Source: Mesorhizobium sp. C432A
GTDB lineage: Bacteria; Pseudomonadota; Alphaproteobacteria; Rhizobiales; Rhizobiaceae
Reading direction: 5' to 3'
Assembly (NCBI RefSeq): GCF_030323145.1
Contig: NZ_CP100470.1
Span: 2,831,001-2,895,000 of the forward strand
DNA: 64,000 nt
Shown here: in pieces, positions 26,188-35,265 of the stretch
Layout of the letters: the number at the start of each line of letters is the position of its first letter
How positions within the stretch are numbered: the stretch's first letter is position 1
Notes under the pieces: model-generated
What the model was told of the DNA's origin: nothing
The model's input: the letters and a program-made list of their open reading frames with translations, nothing else
Databases searched by the model: none
Made by a program: the position numbers and the translations under genes

Positions 26188-26454
26188 TCAGTTCATTTTG
26201 CGGATGATGTATTGCTCGATCCCCTGGATGGAATCGAGGTTTTCAGGCAGAAGTTCGCTATCCTCGACGGTAATGCCAAAGGTCTCCTCGATGAAGCCGA
26301 TAATCTCAAGCACACCCGTCGAGTCGACAATGCCTTGATCGAGCAAGGATGCGTCATCCAGCAATGCCTTGACGTCGCTGACGTAGAAATTCGAAACCAA
26401 GAAACTACGAATCTGCTCGCTGTAGATTCCGGTGCGTTCCTTGATGGTCAACAT
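26188..26454 (-). CDS. Acyl/peptidyl carrier protein
   Basis: 88 aa acidic helical protein with the carrier-domain core LLDQGIVDSTGVLEIIGFIE, where the serine in DST would carry phosphopantetheine. FGITVEDSELLPENLDSI is the usual helix III region. It is the last gene of the minus-strand operon, directly after the acyl-AMP ligase, so it is likely loaded by that ligase. No phosphopantetheinyl transferase gene is in the window. Confidence 0.88.
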   Translation of the reverse strand: MLTIKERTGIYSEQIRSFLVSNFYVSDVKALLDDASLLDQGIVDSTGVLEIIGFIEETFGITVEDSELLPENLDSIQGIEQYIIRKMN

Positions 26455-26509
26455 GAATTCGTCCTCCGTGGCGTCACCATTAAATCAGCGACTTGGTTCT
26501 GGCCCCGTA

Positions 26510-28066
26510 TCATGACAGCGCCGTTTTCTTGAGTTTTCCCGTGTCCGTCATCGGCAGGTTCGCCACAACGACGATGGATTTCGGGACCATGAAGTTTTCC
26601 AGACGCTTCTGGCACTCCTTCTGCAGTTCCCTTTCGCCAATGGCTCTTCCATGCTCCATCACCACAAAAGCTTTCACCGCTTGCCCGAGGAGCTCGTCGG
26701 GAACACCTATGACAGCCGCTTCTCGGACTCCTGGAATGTCCATCAGTACATTTTCCACTTCCCTTGGCGCCACCTTCTCGCCTCGCGACTTTATGATCTC
26801 ATCCCCACGGCCAACGAAGTAGAGGTAACCCTCCGTATCCATCCGGCAGTAGTCGCCGGTGTATAGGACCTGCTCGCCGGGCAGCGGGCCGGGTTTGAGT
26901 TTCCTGGCCGTTGCCTCGGGCTTGCCCCAATACCCGTTCATCACCGTTGCGCCGCGAATGACGAGTTGGCCGACAACGCCTGGGCCTATCCGCCTGTCAT
27001 GCTCGTCAACGATCCACATCTCCGTATTCGGGATTGCGATCCCTACGCTCAATGGCTTTCGCTCGAGGTCCTCTGGCGGCAAATAGGTGCAACGTTTGCA
27101 TTCGGTGAGACCGTACATCGAATAGATGCGTGCACTCGAAAACAGCTCGCGAAGCATGAAAATATGCTTGAGGGGTAGGGCTGCCGCAGTGTTTGTGACG
27201 TAGCGGATGCTCGAGAAATCCTGGTCTTTGAGGGACCTGAGTTCGGAGAGTGCGGCAAAGATTGTGGGCACGCCGGGAAAGCCCGTAACTCCCTCCTGCC
27301 TGATCAACCCGAGGATCTGTGCCGGGAAAGCGAACGAGCGTTCGAGCACCAGCCGGGCGCCGGTACGAAAAGCCATGATCATCTGGTACAGTCCATAATC
27401 GAAGGCGAGGGGTAGGACATTGAGGATCACCTCGTCCTCGGCAATCGCCAGGTAGGAAGCGACAGACGCGCACGCGGCCATCATGTTTCTGTGCGTCAGC
27501 ATCACGCCCTTGGGTTCGCCCGTCGACCCGGACGTGTAGATGATGGCTGCCAGATCAACATCGATGCACTGCCGTGCCGGCGGCGTATCCGCGCCATTGG
27601 CGAGGGCGGCGTCCCAGCGCACGGCAAACGGCAGCTGGGCGAGTTCGACGTCGTCGATCGGTCCCGATACGATCACCCGCAGAAGTGACGGGCAGCCGCG
27701 CGCCGGCTCGCGGAAGATCGCTTGCAGATGGCCGTCCGTGATGAGCGCCGTCGGCCGGCAGTCGTTGAGCAGATAATCGAGCTTGTCGCTCTTGGTGAGC
27801 GGGTTGACGATGCACACCACCGCATTCGCCTTTAGCACCGCCCAGAAGCTAACCACCGTCTCGACGGTGTTGTCGGCGAAGATCATCACGCGATCACCGC
27901 GAACGACTCCGGATGCGGCCAGGTCCCGGGCGATCGCGTTGGCTCGCGTTTCGAGTTCGAGGTAAGTGACACGCTGCTTGTTGCACACCAGCGCCACCTT
28001 ACTTCCGTGTCGGACGGCGGAATGGGCGAGGTAGTCATGCAGCAGTGGTACGGCATCATGCAACAT
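26510..28066 (-). CDS. Class I adenylate-forming ligase (acyl/aryl-AMP ligase)
   Basis: 518 aa from ATG 28066, overlapping the end of the amidotransferase gene by 11 bases. ANL-superfamily motifs in order: AAIIYTSGSTGEPKGVMLTH (P-loop A3), YSMYGLTECKRCTYLP (A5), VLYTGDYCRMDTEGYLYFVG (A7), GRGDEIIKSRGEKVAPREVE (hinge A8) and the A10 lysine in DTGKLKKTALS. It activates a carboxylate as AMP ester and presumably transfers it to the carrier protein at 26188. Similar ligase-carrier pairs are known in polysaccharide/exosortase-associated clusters, but no exosortase is present here. Confidence 0.88.
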   Translation of the reverse strand: MLHDAVPLLHDYLAHSAVRHGSKVALVCNKQRVTYLELETRANAIARDLAASGVVRGDRVMIFADNTVETVVSFWAVLKANAVVCIVNPLTKSDKLDYLLNDCRPTALITDGHLQAIFREPARGCPSLLRVIVSGPIDDVELAQLPFAVRWDAALANGADTPPARQCIDVDLAAIIYTSGSTGEPKGVMLTHRNMMAACASVASYLAIAEDEVILNVLPLAFDYGLYQMIMAFRTGARLVLERSFAFPAQILGLIRQEGVTGFPGVPTIFAALSELRSLKDQDFSSIRYVTNTAAALPLKHIFMLRELFSSARIYSMYGLTECKRCTYLPPEDLERKPLSVGIAIPNTEMWIVDEHDRRIGPGVVGQLVIRGATVMNGYWGKPEATARKLKPGPLPGEQVLYTGDYCRMDTEGYLYFVGRGDEIIKSRGEKVAPREVENVLMDIPGVREAAVIGVPDELLGQAVKAFVVMEHGRAIGERELQKECQKRLENFMVPKSIVVVANLPMTDTGKLKKTALS

Positions 28067-30083
28067 ACAGGCGCTCTTCCCGATGTTCGCAGTCGACGTC
28101 GACGCTGAGCGTGCATTCGAGCGTTGCACTGGGACAACCCGCGACGAACTGCTGATGAAGAAGTTGGGTCGACAACACGCCGACCAGCGCCATGTTGTCG
28201 GCATTGGACAGGTCGCCATCGCCAGTTCTGGCCTGGCATTTGGCAAGCAGGTGCGTGACCGCCTTTGGATCGAAGACATTCGCCTCGCGCAGGGCCGCCT
28301 GCGAAACCGCCTCGCGAGCGTAATCCGGAGCGTCTGCGCCGACGAAGCAAAGCGCGTTGGGCGCACGGAAGGGCTGCTTCTTGCGGGCTATGATCTCGGA
28401 GGGCAGGATGGGTGCCGCCATGCGCTTCAGCACGTGCTTCTCGTCGAGGCCGCGGAGTTTGAAGGAGGGTGGCAGCGAATTCGCGAGCCTCACAAGTTCA
28501 TCGTCCAGGAACGGGAAGCGCCCCTCGACGGAGTGAGCCATCAGCATCCTGTCGCCTTGCGAGGAGAGCAGATAGCCCGACATCAGTGTTTGCACCTCGA
28601 GATACTGGTCCTGCGCAAGGGGGCTCCAACGGGCAAACTGCGCGGGCAGACGGGCGAGCAACTCGGACACGGCGTCGCGGCCCTGCGTTCGAGCCCGCAT
28701 ATCGGCCGTAAACAAGCGCTTGATGGCACTGGTGGTTCGCCAGCGTGTTTCATGAGCAAAGCCCGGCGCGTCGTAAGCCTGAATATTTCGCCCGAAGAAC
28801 TGACGCGCCATCGCCTGCTGTTGCACCGGCGAGCGGGTGAGATAGGGGTAAAGGCGTTCCAGGAGCCGAGAGCGGCGTGTCGATGTCGGGTGGCGCCCCC
28901 AGAAGCGGCGGACCTTGCCTTCGCGGAACAGGTCGTAGCCGGCGAACATTTCGTCAGCGCCTTCGCCGGTCAGCACGACCTTGATGCCACGCTCGCGCAC
29001 CAGGCGCGAGAGCAGGAAGAGCGGCGCCGGGGCAGTCCTCAGTATCGGGCGCTCGGTGTGTTGGATTACCTCCGGAAAGATTCCGGCTATATCTCTGCGC
29101 GAAACGACCACTTCATGGTGCTCACTGCCGATCGTCTCGGCAACCATTCGCTGGAAGCGGGTCTCGTCATATTCGGCGTCGGCAAAACGCAAGGAGAAGG
29201 TTTGGAAGCGATCGCCCGCGAAGCGCCTTGCGAGCGCGGCCACAAGCGAACTGTCCAGCCCTCCGGAGAGGTAGCACCCGACAGGCACGTCGGCGCGCAC
29301 CATTCTGAGCGCCGTCGCGGACTCAAGAGCGCTAGACACGCGGTCCACCGCGTCGTTGGAGGACCCGGGGAACTCGCCCTGCCGCGATCCGAAATTGTCG
29401 GGATAGGAAGGCTGCCAAAAAATCCGCTCACGAACGGTGCCATCCTGATAGATGCGGACACGACCCGGCTCGAGTTCGTTGATTCCGTGGAAAACTCCTT
29501 GCGGCGGAACGACCGTCCAGAGCGTGAACGTCTGATCGATGCCGGCTGGATCAAGGGCGCGAGGTATGGTTCGATCGGCCGCGAAAATGGCTTTCACTTC
29601 GCTGGCGAAATAAAGCCGGTGCGCATGCTCGCTGAAATACAGCGGGCAAATGCCGAAGCGGTCGCGCGACAATATGAGACGATTGGCCACTGAATCCCAG
29701 ATCGCAATTGCCCATTGGCCGTTCATCCGCTCGAAGGCCGTTTCTCCCCACTCACGATAGGCGTGCAGCGCGACCTCCGTGTCGCTGCGGGTTCGGAAGC
29801 GGTGGCCGAGCGCCGTGAGTTTTTCACGCAATTCGACGTAGTTGAATATCTCGCCGTTGAACACGATCCACGTCGTATCGCCTGTATCCGCCATCGGCTG
29901 CTGGCCACCGGAAAGATCGACGATGGACAGGCGCACATGCGCCAGCCCCGCGCGTCTGTCCCGGTAGAGACCGCGCCCGTCGGGCCCGCGATGCGCCAGC
30001 GCGCCCATCATCTGCATCAGCGCCTGCCGCGAAGGAGAAGCCGCTGTGGCATTCAGCGCCACGATTCCACCGATGCCGCACAT
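28056..30083 (-). CDS. AsnB-type glutamine-dependent amidotransferase / asparagine synthase
   Basis: 675 aa. It begins MCGIGGIVALNA, so Cys2 is the glutaminase nucleophile. The N-terminal class II glutaminase has RLSIVDLSGGQQPM and NGEIFNYVEL. The synthase domain has the PP-loop LSGGLDSSLVAALARR (about residue 270) and GEGADEMFAGYDLF. Within this cluster it is more likely to amidate a pathway intermediate or carrier-bound acyl group than to make asparagine (inference). It starts six bases after the NAD synthase-like gene ends. A second homologue is at 40235. Confidence 0.87.
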   Translation of the reverse strand: MCGIGGIVALNATAASPSRQALMQMMGALAHRGPDGRGLYRDRRAGLAHVRLSIVDLSGGQQPMADTGDTTWIVFNGEIFNYVELREKLTALGHRFRTRSDTEVALHAYREWGETAFERMNGQWAIAIWDSVANRLILSRDRFGICPLYFSEHAHRLYFASEVKAIFAADRTIPRALDPAGIDQTFTLWTVVPPQGVFHGINELEPGRVRIYQDGTVRERIFWQPSYPDNFGSRQGEFPGSSNDAVDRVSSALESATALRMVRADVPVGCYLSGGLDSSLVAALARRFAGDRFQTFSLRFADAEYDETRFQRMVAETIGSEHHEVVVSRRDIAGIFPEVIQHTERPILRTAPAPLFLLSRLVRERGIKVVLTGEGADEMFAGYDLFREGKVRRFWGRHPTSTRRSRLLERLYPYLTRSPVQQQAMARQFFGRNIQAYDAPGFAHETRWRTTSAIKRLFTADMRARTQGRDAVSELLARLPAQFARWSPLAQDQYLEVQTLMSGYLLSSQGDRMLMAHSVEGRFPFLDDELVRLANSLPPSFKLRGLDEKHVLKRMAAPILPSEIIARKKQPFRAPNALCFVGADAPDYAREAVSQAALREANVFDPKAVTHLLAKCQARTGDGDLSNADNMALVGVLSTQLLHQQFVAGCPSATLECTLSVDVDCEHREERLYVA

Positions 30084-30089
30084 GCTCGG

Positions 30090-31046
30090 TCAATCTCCGC
30101 CTTCCGCGGACAGCAAAGGCCGCGCGTGAAGATAGTGGGCCGCCCTTCGTTTCGCTTCGATGTCCTTGAACACTTTCTGAAGCTGGGGCTCGGTGAGGCC
30201 AGCAACCGCCGCGAGCTCATTGCTGGCGACCCCGTGGTTCAGGCCGTAGAGGCATAGATCCATCAGGTGATAGGGCAGCGCGAAATAGAATTCTTCCTGG
30301 CTTTGGGTCATGGAAAAGGTGTCGGTGGTCGGTGGCCGCTGCCGGATTTCATCATCCACCTCGAGATATTCCGCGAGTTGATAAACCTGGGTTTTGTAAA
30401 GGTGAACGATCGGCATCACGTCGGCGGCTCCGTCGCCCTGCTTGACGAAAAAGCCCTGGTCGTACTCGAGGCGATTTGGAGTGCCGACAACCGCGTATTT
30501 GAGGCGGTCGGCGTGATAGTATTCCGTCATCTTGCGCAGGCGCTGCTTGTAGTTTGTCGCAGCAACGATCTGCAGATAGGCAGCTGGCGGCAGACGCACG
30601 GTATCTACTTTACCCTGCGGATCCTGGACCGTGAGGCGGGTTATATTGAGCCCGCTGCTCTCCAGAACCGACGCGATCACCAGCTTGCATTTCCACCCTT
30701 CCCCATAGTCGGGAACGACGGTCTGGATCGCATCGATCTGCCGGCGGTAGGCCCCAATGGCCTCCAGTGCCGGTGCTATGTCCTCAAGGACGCTTTCAAT
30801 GCCAAGCTGTGCCGCGACGCGGCGGCCAAGTCTCAGGGAGTCGCCGGAAGAATCCCGCTCCGGCATGAACAGTCCCAGGACCTTGTCTTTCCCGAACGCG
30901 CGCATGCACAAGGTCGCGACGACGGAGCTGTCGATACCGCCGGAAAGACCGACAACCACGCCGCGACGATGCAGGGTGCCGAGAACCTGAGTGCGCAAGG
31001 TGTCAACGATGCGATCGACCTCCGCGCGGGCATCGAGCGTCAGCAT
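30090..31046 (-). CDS. NAD(+) synthase-like ATP pyrophosphatase (NadE family)
   Basis: About 318 aa from ATG 31046. PP-loop VVGLSGGIDSSVVATLCMRA, then GLFMPERDSSGDSLRLGRRV, AATNYKQRLRKMTEYYHADR, VGTPNRLEYDQGFFVKQGDG and PIVHLYKTQVYQLAEYLEV are NadE core motifs. There is no nitrilase glutaminase domain, so it is the ammonia-dependent form. Homology may begin about eight residues earlier (DIIPEFSKD), right after AGGGAGGA near 31075 and overlapping the NRPS-like stop; that frame has no ATG, GTG or TTG there, so the true start may be a non-standard codon. Sited between amidotransferase and NRPS-like genes, it may adenylate and amidate a pathway acid. Confidence 0.82.
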   Translation of the reverse strand: MLTLDARAEVDRIVDTLRTQVLGTLHRRGVVVGLSGGIDSSVVATLCMRAFGKDKVLGLFMPERDSSGDSLRLGRRVAAQLGIESVLEDIAPALEAIGAYRRQIDAIQTVVPDYGEGWKCKLVIASVLESSGLNITRLTVQDPQGKVDTVRLPPAAYLQIVAATNYKQRLRKMTEYYHADRLKYAVVGTPNRLEYDQGFFVKQGDGAADVMPIVHLYKTQVYQLAEYLEVDDEIRQRPPTTDTFSMTQSQEEFYFALPYHLMDLCLYGLNHGVASNELAAVAGLTEPQLQKVFKDIEAKRRAAHYLHARPLLSAEGGD

Positions 31047-31066
31047 GTCCTTGCTGAATTCCGGAA

Positions 31067-33817
31067 TTATGTCGATGACAAGTCCTCCCTTTTGCGAGAT
31101 TCGGCGGGGGAATAGGTCCGCACGATGGCCGTCTCGATAAGCGGACGGTTGGTGGCAAGGTTTGGTTCGACGACAAGGTCGATGTGGCTGCCCGTGATCG
31201 AAATGACGTCCAGGTGTGCCAAGACGCTGTCCCAGCCCAAGGCCCGCGGCATTCCCTCCCTGCGACATCGGAACAAGGTACCGGAGAGGGGCAGAGCCGG
31301 TTTCGGTGCCTCAAGCCACTGGAAGAATGACTTCGCCCTTAAAACCTCCTGCAGTTCCAGTTTGGTCCTGAAGATAGTCGGGTTGAACTCTCCATTGGCA
31401 AATCTGTCCAGAATCCTGGCCAGACGCGCTTCGCCGCCCACGGCGACGGTGATCTTCGCAAGGGCTCTGCAAGCCATCCGGTGCGCGGATATGCGGTTGG
31501 TGCGAATACGATAGAACGTACGGGTAACTGTCTCCCAATGGTTGCTCGGCTCGTCCAGAAGGCTCGTGTCGAGGATGCCCAGGAACCGCACCGTTCGCCC
31601 GGCCTTCATGAGCCGTGCGGCAACCTCGAATGCAACCGCGCCACCCAGAGAATGGCCGAGAAGTCGCACGGGGCCCGCAGGTTGGATGCGGCTTATCTGC
31701 TCGAGTGCGGCGCCAGCCATGGCGCTGAGGGTGTTGTGTCCGTCCAGTATCGCCGCAAGGCTCGGATATCGGATGGGGTTTACACGGGCGACTTTCCCCA
31801 TGGCGGCTGCGAACGCAGCCAGGCTCGGACCATAGCCAACGGACCCTGGAAACAGGAAAAGAATCGGGGGGTGGTGCTTCTTTTCGCGCCCTTCGCCTAA
31901 CCGTGCAGAGACGACCGCCTCAACCATCTCGTCCAAGCTCATGCCGACGGTGAATGCCTCGAGGCCCAGCTCTTGCCCGATGGCGTTTTCGATCGCCATG
32001 ACGCAGTGCAGCAGCTGTAGCGAATCTCCTCCAGCATCATCCCAGTTTCCCGTGGCAGTGCCTGTGTTGAGAACCTGCGTCCACGCGTGCTGCACTATTT
32101 GACGCGTGTCCTTTGCTCCTCCGGCGGGCGGAGCATCGAGAGTGGACGACCGGGCGGCTCGCGCCCTCCTTCCGTGCGAACGATCTATCTCGGCCAGTGT
32201 TGCCAAATCGACCTTACCTCCCGACAGGCGTGGGATTGCGTCAACGGTGTGCAATCGCAAGGGACGCAATGGTGCCGGCAAGGTCATTCTGAGGAGCTTG
32301 CGAAGGTCGTCTGCAAAAGCGCCGCCTGCGAAGCGCTGGGGAACCGCGAAGGCGATGAGCTCCTGCGCGGCAGTTACCATCACCACGGCATCCGCCACCG
32401 AAGGCGCGCAGCGCAAGACCCGTTCGAGTTCGGCGGGCTCGATGCGTCGACCATTGATCTTGATCTGGCGCCCTTTGCGGCCGACGATCCTCAAGATGCC
32501 ATCATCGTCGAGCCGAACGAGGTCCCCGGTCGAAAAAAGCCGAGCCTCGGGATCGTCGGGGTCCGGCTGCGCGGGAACGACCACACCGTTCTCCCAATGA
32601 CCAAGCAGGACATAGCGGCTTTTGATAAGAAGCTCTCCACTTTCGCCTGGCCCTACATTGCGCTCCGCTTCGTCGACGATAGCGAATGTCATACCAGGGA
32701 GCAGCCTGCCGACGGGAACCGACGCGTCTTGCTCGGGCCAGTCAGGCGGCAAGAACCATTGCGAACCGATGGTTTCAGTCGATGAGTAGCCGATCTGGAT
32801 CAGACACTGGTCCGAAACGGCTTTGCGCAGCAAAGCGATGTCCGTCCATGACACTTTCTCCCCACCGATCCGCGCCACTCTGAGCGGCCAGGAAGCGTCG
32901 GCGGGCGCCTCAGCCAGGAGGGCTCGAAGCAGTGCCGGCACAAGATAGGCGATCGTCACACCTTCGGACTGCAATCGAGCGCGCGTAGCGCGCAGGCCGA
33001 CAGTCTCCACCTCGAGAAGATGCAATGTGGCGCCCGTCAGCAGCGCCGCAAAGATCTCCCGGCAACCGGCGATCGTGGCTGGCCCGGTCAGCGGCAGGAA
33101 AACGTCATCCGCACTGATATGGCACGCATCGACATATTGCCGGACCCGCCATAGCAGGCTGCGTTGGCTGTTGACGATTCCCTTGGGGCGCCCGGTGCTA
33201 CCTGAAGTGTAAAGCACCAATGCAGGCGCATCGACCGAAACGATAGGGGGCTTATGCTGCTGTTCTGGGTGTTGATCGTTGGGCGCCACGGCGGCGGCAA
33301 TTTCGATCCAGATGATCTCTTGGGCCAATTCGACCGGGCGAACATTTTCGGCGCCTATAATCGCGCCGAGCCCCGCGGCACTGACTATATCGAAAATGCG
33401 AGAGGCGGGATCTCTTGTGTTGAGCGGAACCGAAGGCCGTCCCGCCGCCATGGTCGCCAACATCGCCACAGGATACCAAGCGGAGTTTGCTTGCAGGATG
33501 CCGATGGCCTGCCCTTCGGGGACGACGGCAGCGATATGAGTTGCCAGCGTCTCGACCGCCCGGAAAAGCTCAGAAAAAGTCAGGCGGTTCGCGCCGTCGC
33601 TGATTGCGAGCTTGTCAGGATGCCGCCTGGCGACATCTCCAAGGTGGTCGAAGATTGGAATGTCCGCAAATTTGGCACCCATCTGTCGGTAACGGCCCCA
33701 GACTGGCCCCCCTTGGTCAAGGTCATATTCGGGAACGACTGACCACCTTCGGGTGGGTCGCAGATCCACCTGTAGGTTTTGATTTGCCACTTCCGAATGC
33801 AAACACACTGAGGACAT
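31067..33817 (-). CDS. NRPS-like protein: adenylation - carrier - thioesterase
   Basis: 916 aa. Adenylation domain about residues 50-540: APALVLYTSGSTGRPKGIVN, GYSSTETIGSQW, LFSTGDLVRLDDDGILRIVG, GRKGRQIKINGRRIEP and a PRLSGGKVDL lysine. Carrier domain about 570-650: WDDAGGDSLQLLHCVM, serine in GGDS. Thioesterase about 665-900: GHSLGGAVAFEVA (nucleophile Ser), an acid in LGILDTSLLD and His in ITGSHIDLV. There is no condensation domain, so it activates one acid and releases it, perhaps onto an amine or by condensing two units. It is first gene of the minus-strand operon. Substrate not predictable by eye. Confidence 0.88.
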   Translation of the reverse strand: MSSVCLHSEVANQNLQVDLRPTRRWSVVPEYDLDQGGPVWGRYRQMGAKFADIPIFDHLGDVARRHPDKLAISDGANRLTFSELFRAVETLATHIAAVVPEGQAIGILQANSAWYPVAMLATMAAGRPSVPLNTRDPASRIFDIVSAAGLGAIIGAENVRPVELAQEIIWIEIAAAVAPNDQHPEQQHKPPIVSVDAPALVLYTSGSTGRPKGIVNSQRSLLWRVRQYVDACHISADDVFLPLTGPATIAGCREIFAALLTGATLHLLEVETVGLRATRARLQSEGVTIAYLVPALLRALLAEAPADASWPLRVARIGGEKVSWTDIALLRKAVSDQCLIQIGYSSTETIGSQWFLPPDWPEQDASVPVGRLLPGMTFAIVDEAERNVGPGESGELLIKSRYVLLGHWENGVVVPAQPDPDDPEARLFSTGDLVRLDDDGILRIVGRKGRQIKINGRRIEPAELERVLRCAPSVADAVVMVTAAQELIAFAVPQRFAGGAFADDLRKLLRMTLPAPLRPLRLHTVDAIPRLSGGKVDLATLAEIDRSHGRRARAARSSTLDAPPAGGAKDTRQIVQHAWTQVLNTGTATGNWDDAGGDSLQLLHCVMAIENAIGQELGLEAFTVGMSLDEMVEAVVSARLGEGREKKHHPPILFLFPGSVGYGPSLAAFAAAMGKVARVNPIRYPSLAAILDGHNTLSAMAGAALEQISRIQPAGPVRLLGHSLGGAVAFEVAARLMKAGRTVRFLGILDTSLLDEPSNHWETVTRTFYRIRTNRISAHRMACRALAKITVAVGGEARLARILDRFANGEFNPTIFRTKLELQEVLRAKSFFQWLEAPKPALPLSGTLFRCRREGMPRALGWDSVLAHLDVISITGSHIDLVVEPNLATNRPLIETAIVRTYSPAESRKREDLSST

Positions 33818-34159
33818 TCAGGGCCCCGCCAAGCTGTCGGTCGAACATCGCTCGCCGCGGAGATCTTTTCATCAATCATTCGGATGATGCCTCGATCTTG
33901 CCTAGCCAGCGCTTCCCGAGCGTCCTTCAGAAGTTTTGCCATTTGTGTCCAGCACCGGTCGTTTTTCCTTGCAAGCTCCGTGGAGCGCAAGACGGCTTGC
34001 CCAGGCGAACGGATGCGATCGGCATCTCCGCTAGAATCCGGGCTCGGTGCCCAGATTCACTGACTGGAACAATCATTCAAATGAACGTTGGTGTGATCTG
34101 AAATCCGGCTAAGCTTGATCCGTAGGGGAATGACTGCTCGTTCGGAGACGCTTGAGCAT
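33818..34159. other. Divergent intergenic region of the biosynthetic cluster
   Basis: This separates the minus-strand NRPS-like operon from the plus-strand P-loop kinase gene. It must hold both promoters. No convincing boxes or repeats were identified; the frames present are short and lack start signals. Confidence 0.35.
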
Positions 34160-34885
34160 ATGATCATCGAGTTGTTTGGGCCGCCTGGCGCGGGTAAAAC
34201 CACGCTGCTTCGCGGCCTCTGCCAAGGGCTGGCGAGACACGGCATCAATGTGAAGACAGTAAATGGGTATCGCCTGATTGAACCTGGATCGGCTCAGGAT
34301 GACGCTCCGGAAATCCGCCATGGCATAGGAAGAATTGGCAAAAAGATTGCCACATCCGGTCCTATCTTGCTGTCGACCTTGCCAAAGGACAGTGTCGCGG
34401 CCCGGCTTCTGGCATCGATCCCTCTTCGAAGCCGCGTGTGGTCATGGCGAATGAAGGTCGACATCGCCCAACTGTGCCAGTCCTGGCGCCAAGCGCGGGA
34501 GTCGCCCGGTTGCTTCATCTTCGAAGAGGGCATGATTCAGGCTTTGTGTGCGCTGGGCGTGCTGGCTAGAACTCCAAGCCTCGACGCGGTCCGCGAGTGC
34601 CTGGCGTTCCTGCCGCGGCCGGATCTCGTTGTGCAACTCGACGCGCCCCAGGAAACGTTACGCCGCCGTCTTGTGGATAGGCATGCGCAGCAACCGCTCC
34701 TCGAGGTTATGCTGTTCGAACTTGGCGTGGACAAAGGATTAAGGCAGGCCGAAATCTCAAGAGAGGTCGGCGAGTGCCTGCGCCAGGACCGATGGCCGTT
34801 GATACAAGTCAATGGTGCTGAACCTCACGACGTGGACGGGGTCGTCGCGCGCGTTCTGGGAGAGCATGTTGGTCATGCTGCCTAG
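34160..34885 (+). CDS. Stand-alone P-loop nucleotide kinase-like protein
   Basis: 241 aa from ATG 34160, chosen because the sequence there (MIIELFGPPGAGKTTLLRGL) aligns with the start of the kinase domain of the fusion at 44504; upstream in-frame starts at 34115 and 34130 exist. Walker A is GPPGAGKTT, and a second acidic motif FIFEEGMIQAL corresponds to FDQG in the paralogue. PDLVVQLDAPQETLRRRLVDR resembles the lid/arginine region of thymidylate or adenylylsulfate kinases. The phosphate acceptor is unknown. It is transcribed away from the NRPS-like operon. Confidence 0.72.
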   Translation: MIIELFGPPGAGKTTLLRGLCQGLARHGINVKTVNGYRLIEPGSAQDDAPEIRHGIGRIGKKIATSGPILLSTLPKDSVAARLLASIPLRSRVWSWRMKVDIAQLCQSWRQARESPGCFIFEEGMIQALCALGVLARTPSLDAVRECLAFLPRPDLVVQLDAPQETLRRRLVDRHAQQPLLEVMLFELGVDKGLRQAEISREVGECLRQDRWPLIQVNGAEPHDVDGVVARVLGEHVGHAA

Positions 34886-34964
34886 GCTGGCCCATGACCT
34901 ATGATCCATGACACATTTATGCATTTGGCGCCAAGCCGGGCAGCATCTGCCGCCAAGCGCGCAA

Positions 34965-35177
34965 TCATGTCGAATCGTGCTGATCGAGCACTTCGAGCAT
35001 GGTCGTCAACATGCTTCCGACTTCCTCAGAGATTTCCTCGGGGCGGATTCCCGCTCTGATGGCATCCGCCGTTGCTTGGTCCGCAAGTTTCGCCGCAAGA
35101 GCCGGATCGGCCTTGGTGTAGAGTGGGATCTTATCCTCTACCCATTTCTGCAGGAATTCGATGCCGCGCGCGCTCAT
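34965..35177 (-). CDS. DUF768-like small protein, 70 aa
   Basis: The sequence MSARGIEFLQKWVEDKIPLY, then AKLADQATADAIRAGIRPEE and ISEEVGSMLTTMLEVL, matches the pattern I remember for DUF768 proteins (MSTRGINFLxKW..., ...IxxEEIxEEVGS...), a family expanded in Mesorhizobium. It is all-helical and soluble. Function unknown. It lies alone between a plus-strand kinase gene and the minus-strand RTX gene, and is the best genus marker in the window. Confidence 0.75.
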   Translation of the reverse strand: MSARGIEFLQKWVEDKIPLYTKADPALAAKLADQATADAIRAGIRPEEISEEVGSMLTTMLEVLDQHDST

Positions 35178-35265
35178 ACCAAGTACAAGCTCGGCGGGGC
35201 TTCTTGGTTCCGTCAGCCATATTCAAGAACGTCAGACCATCTTGCTCAGGCTGACGTTCCCACGG

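Noticed and set aside
28083..29693. 536-codon plus-strand open frame opposite the AsnB-type gene
   Set aside because: It is a mirror frame of the amidotransferase, whose motifs are unmistakable on the minus strand.
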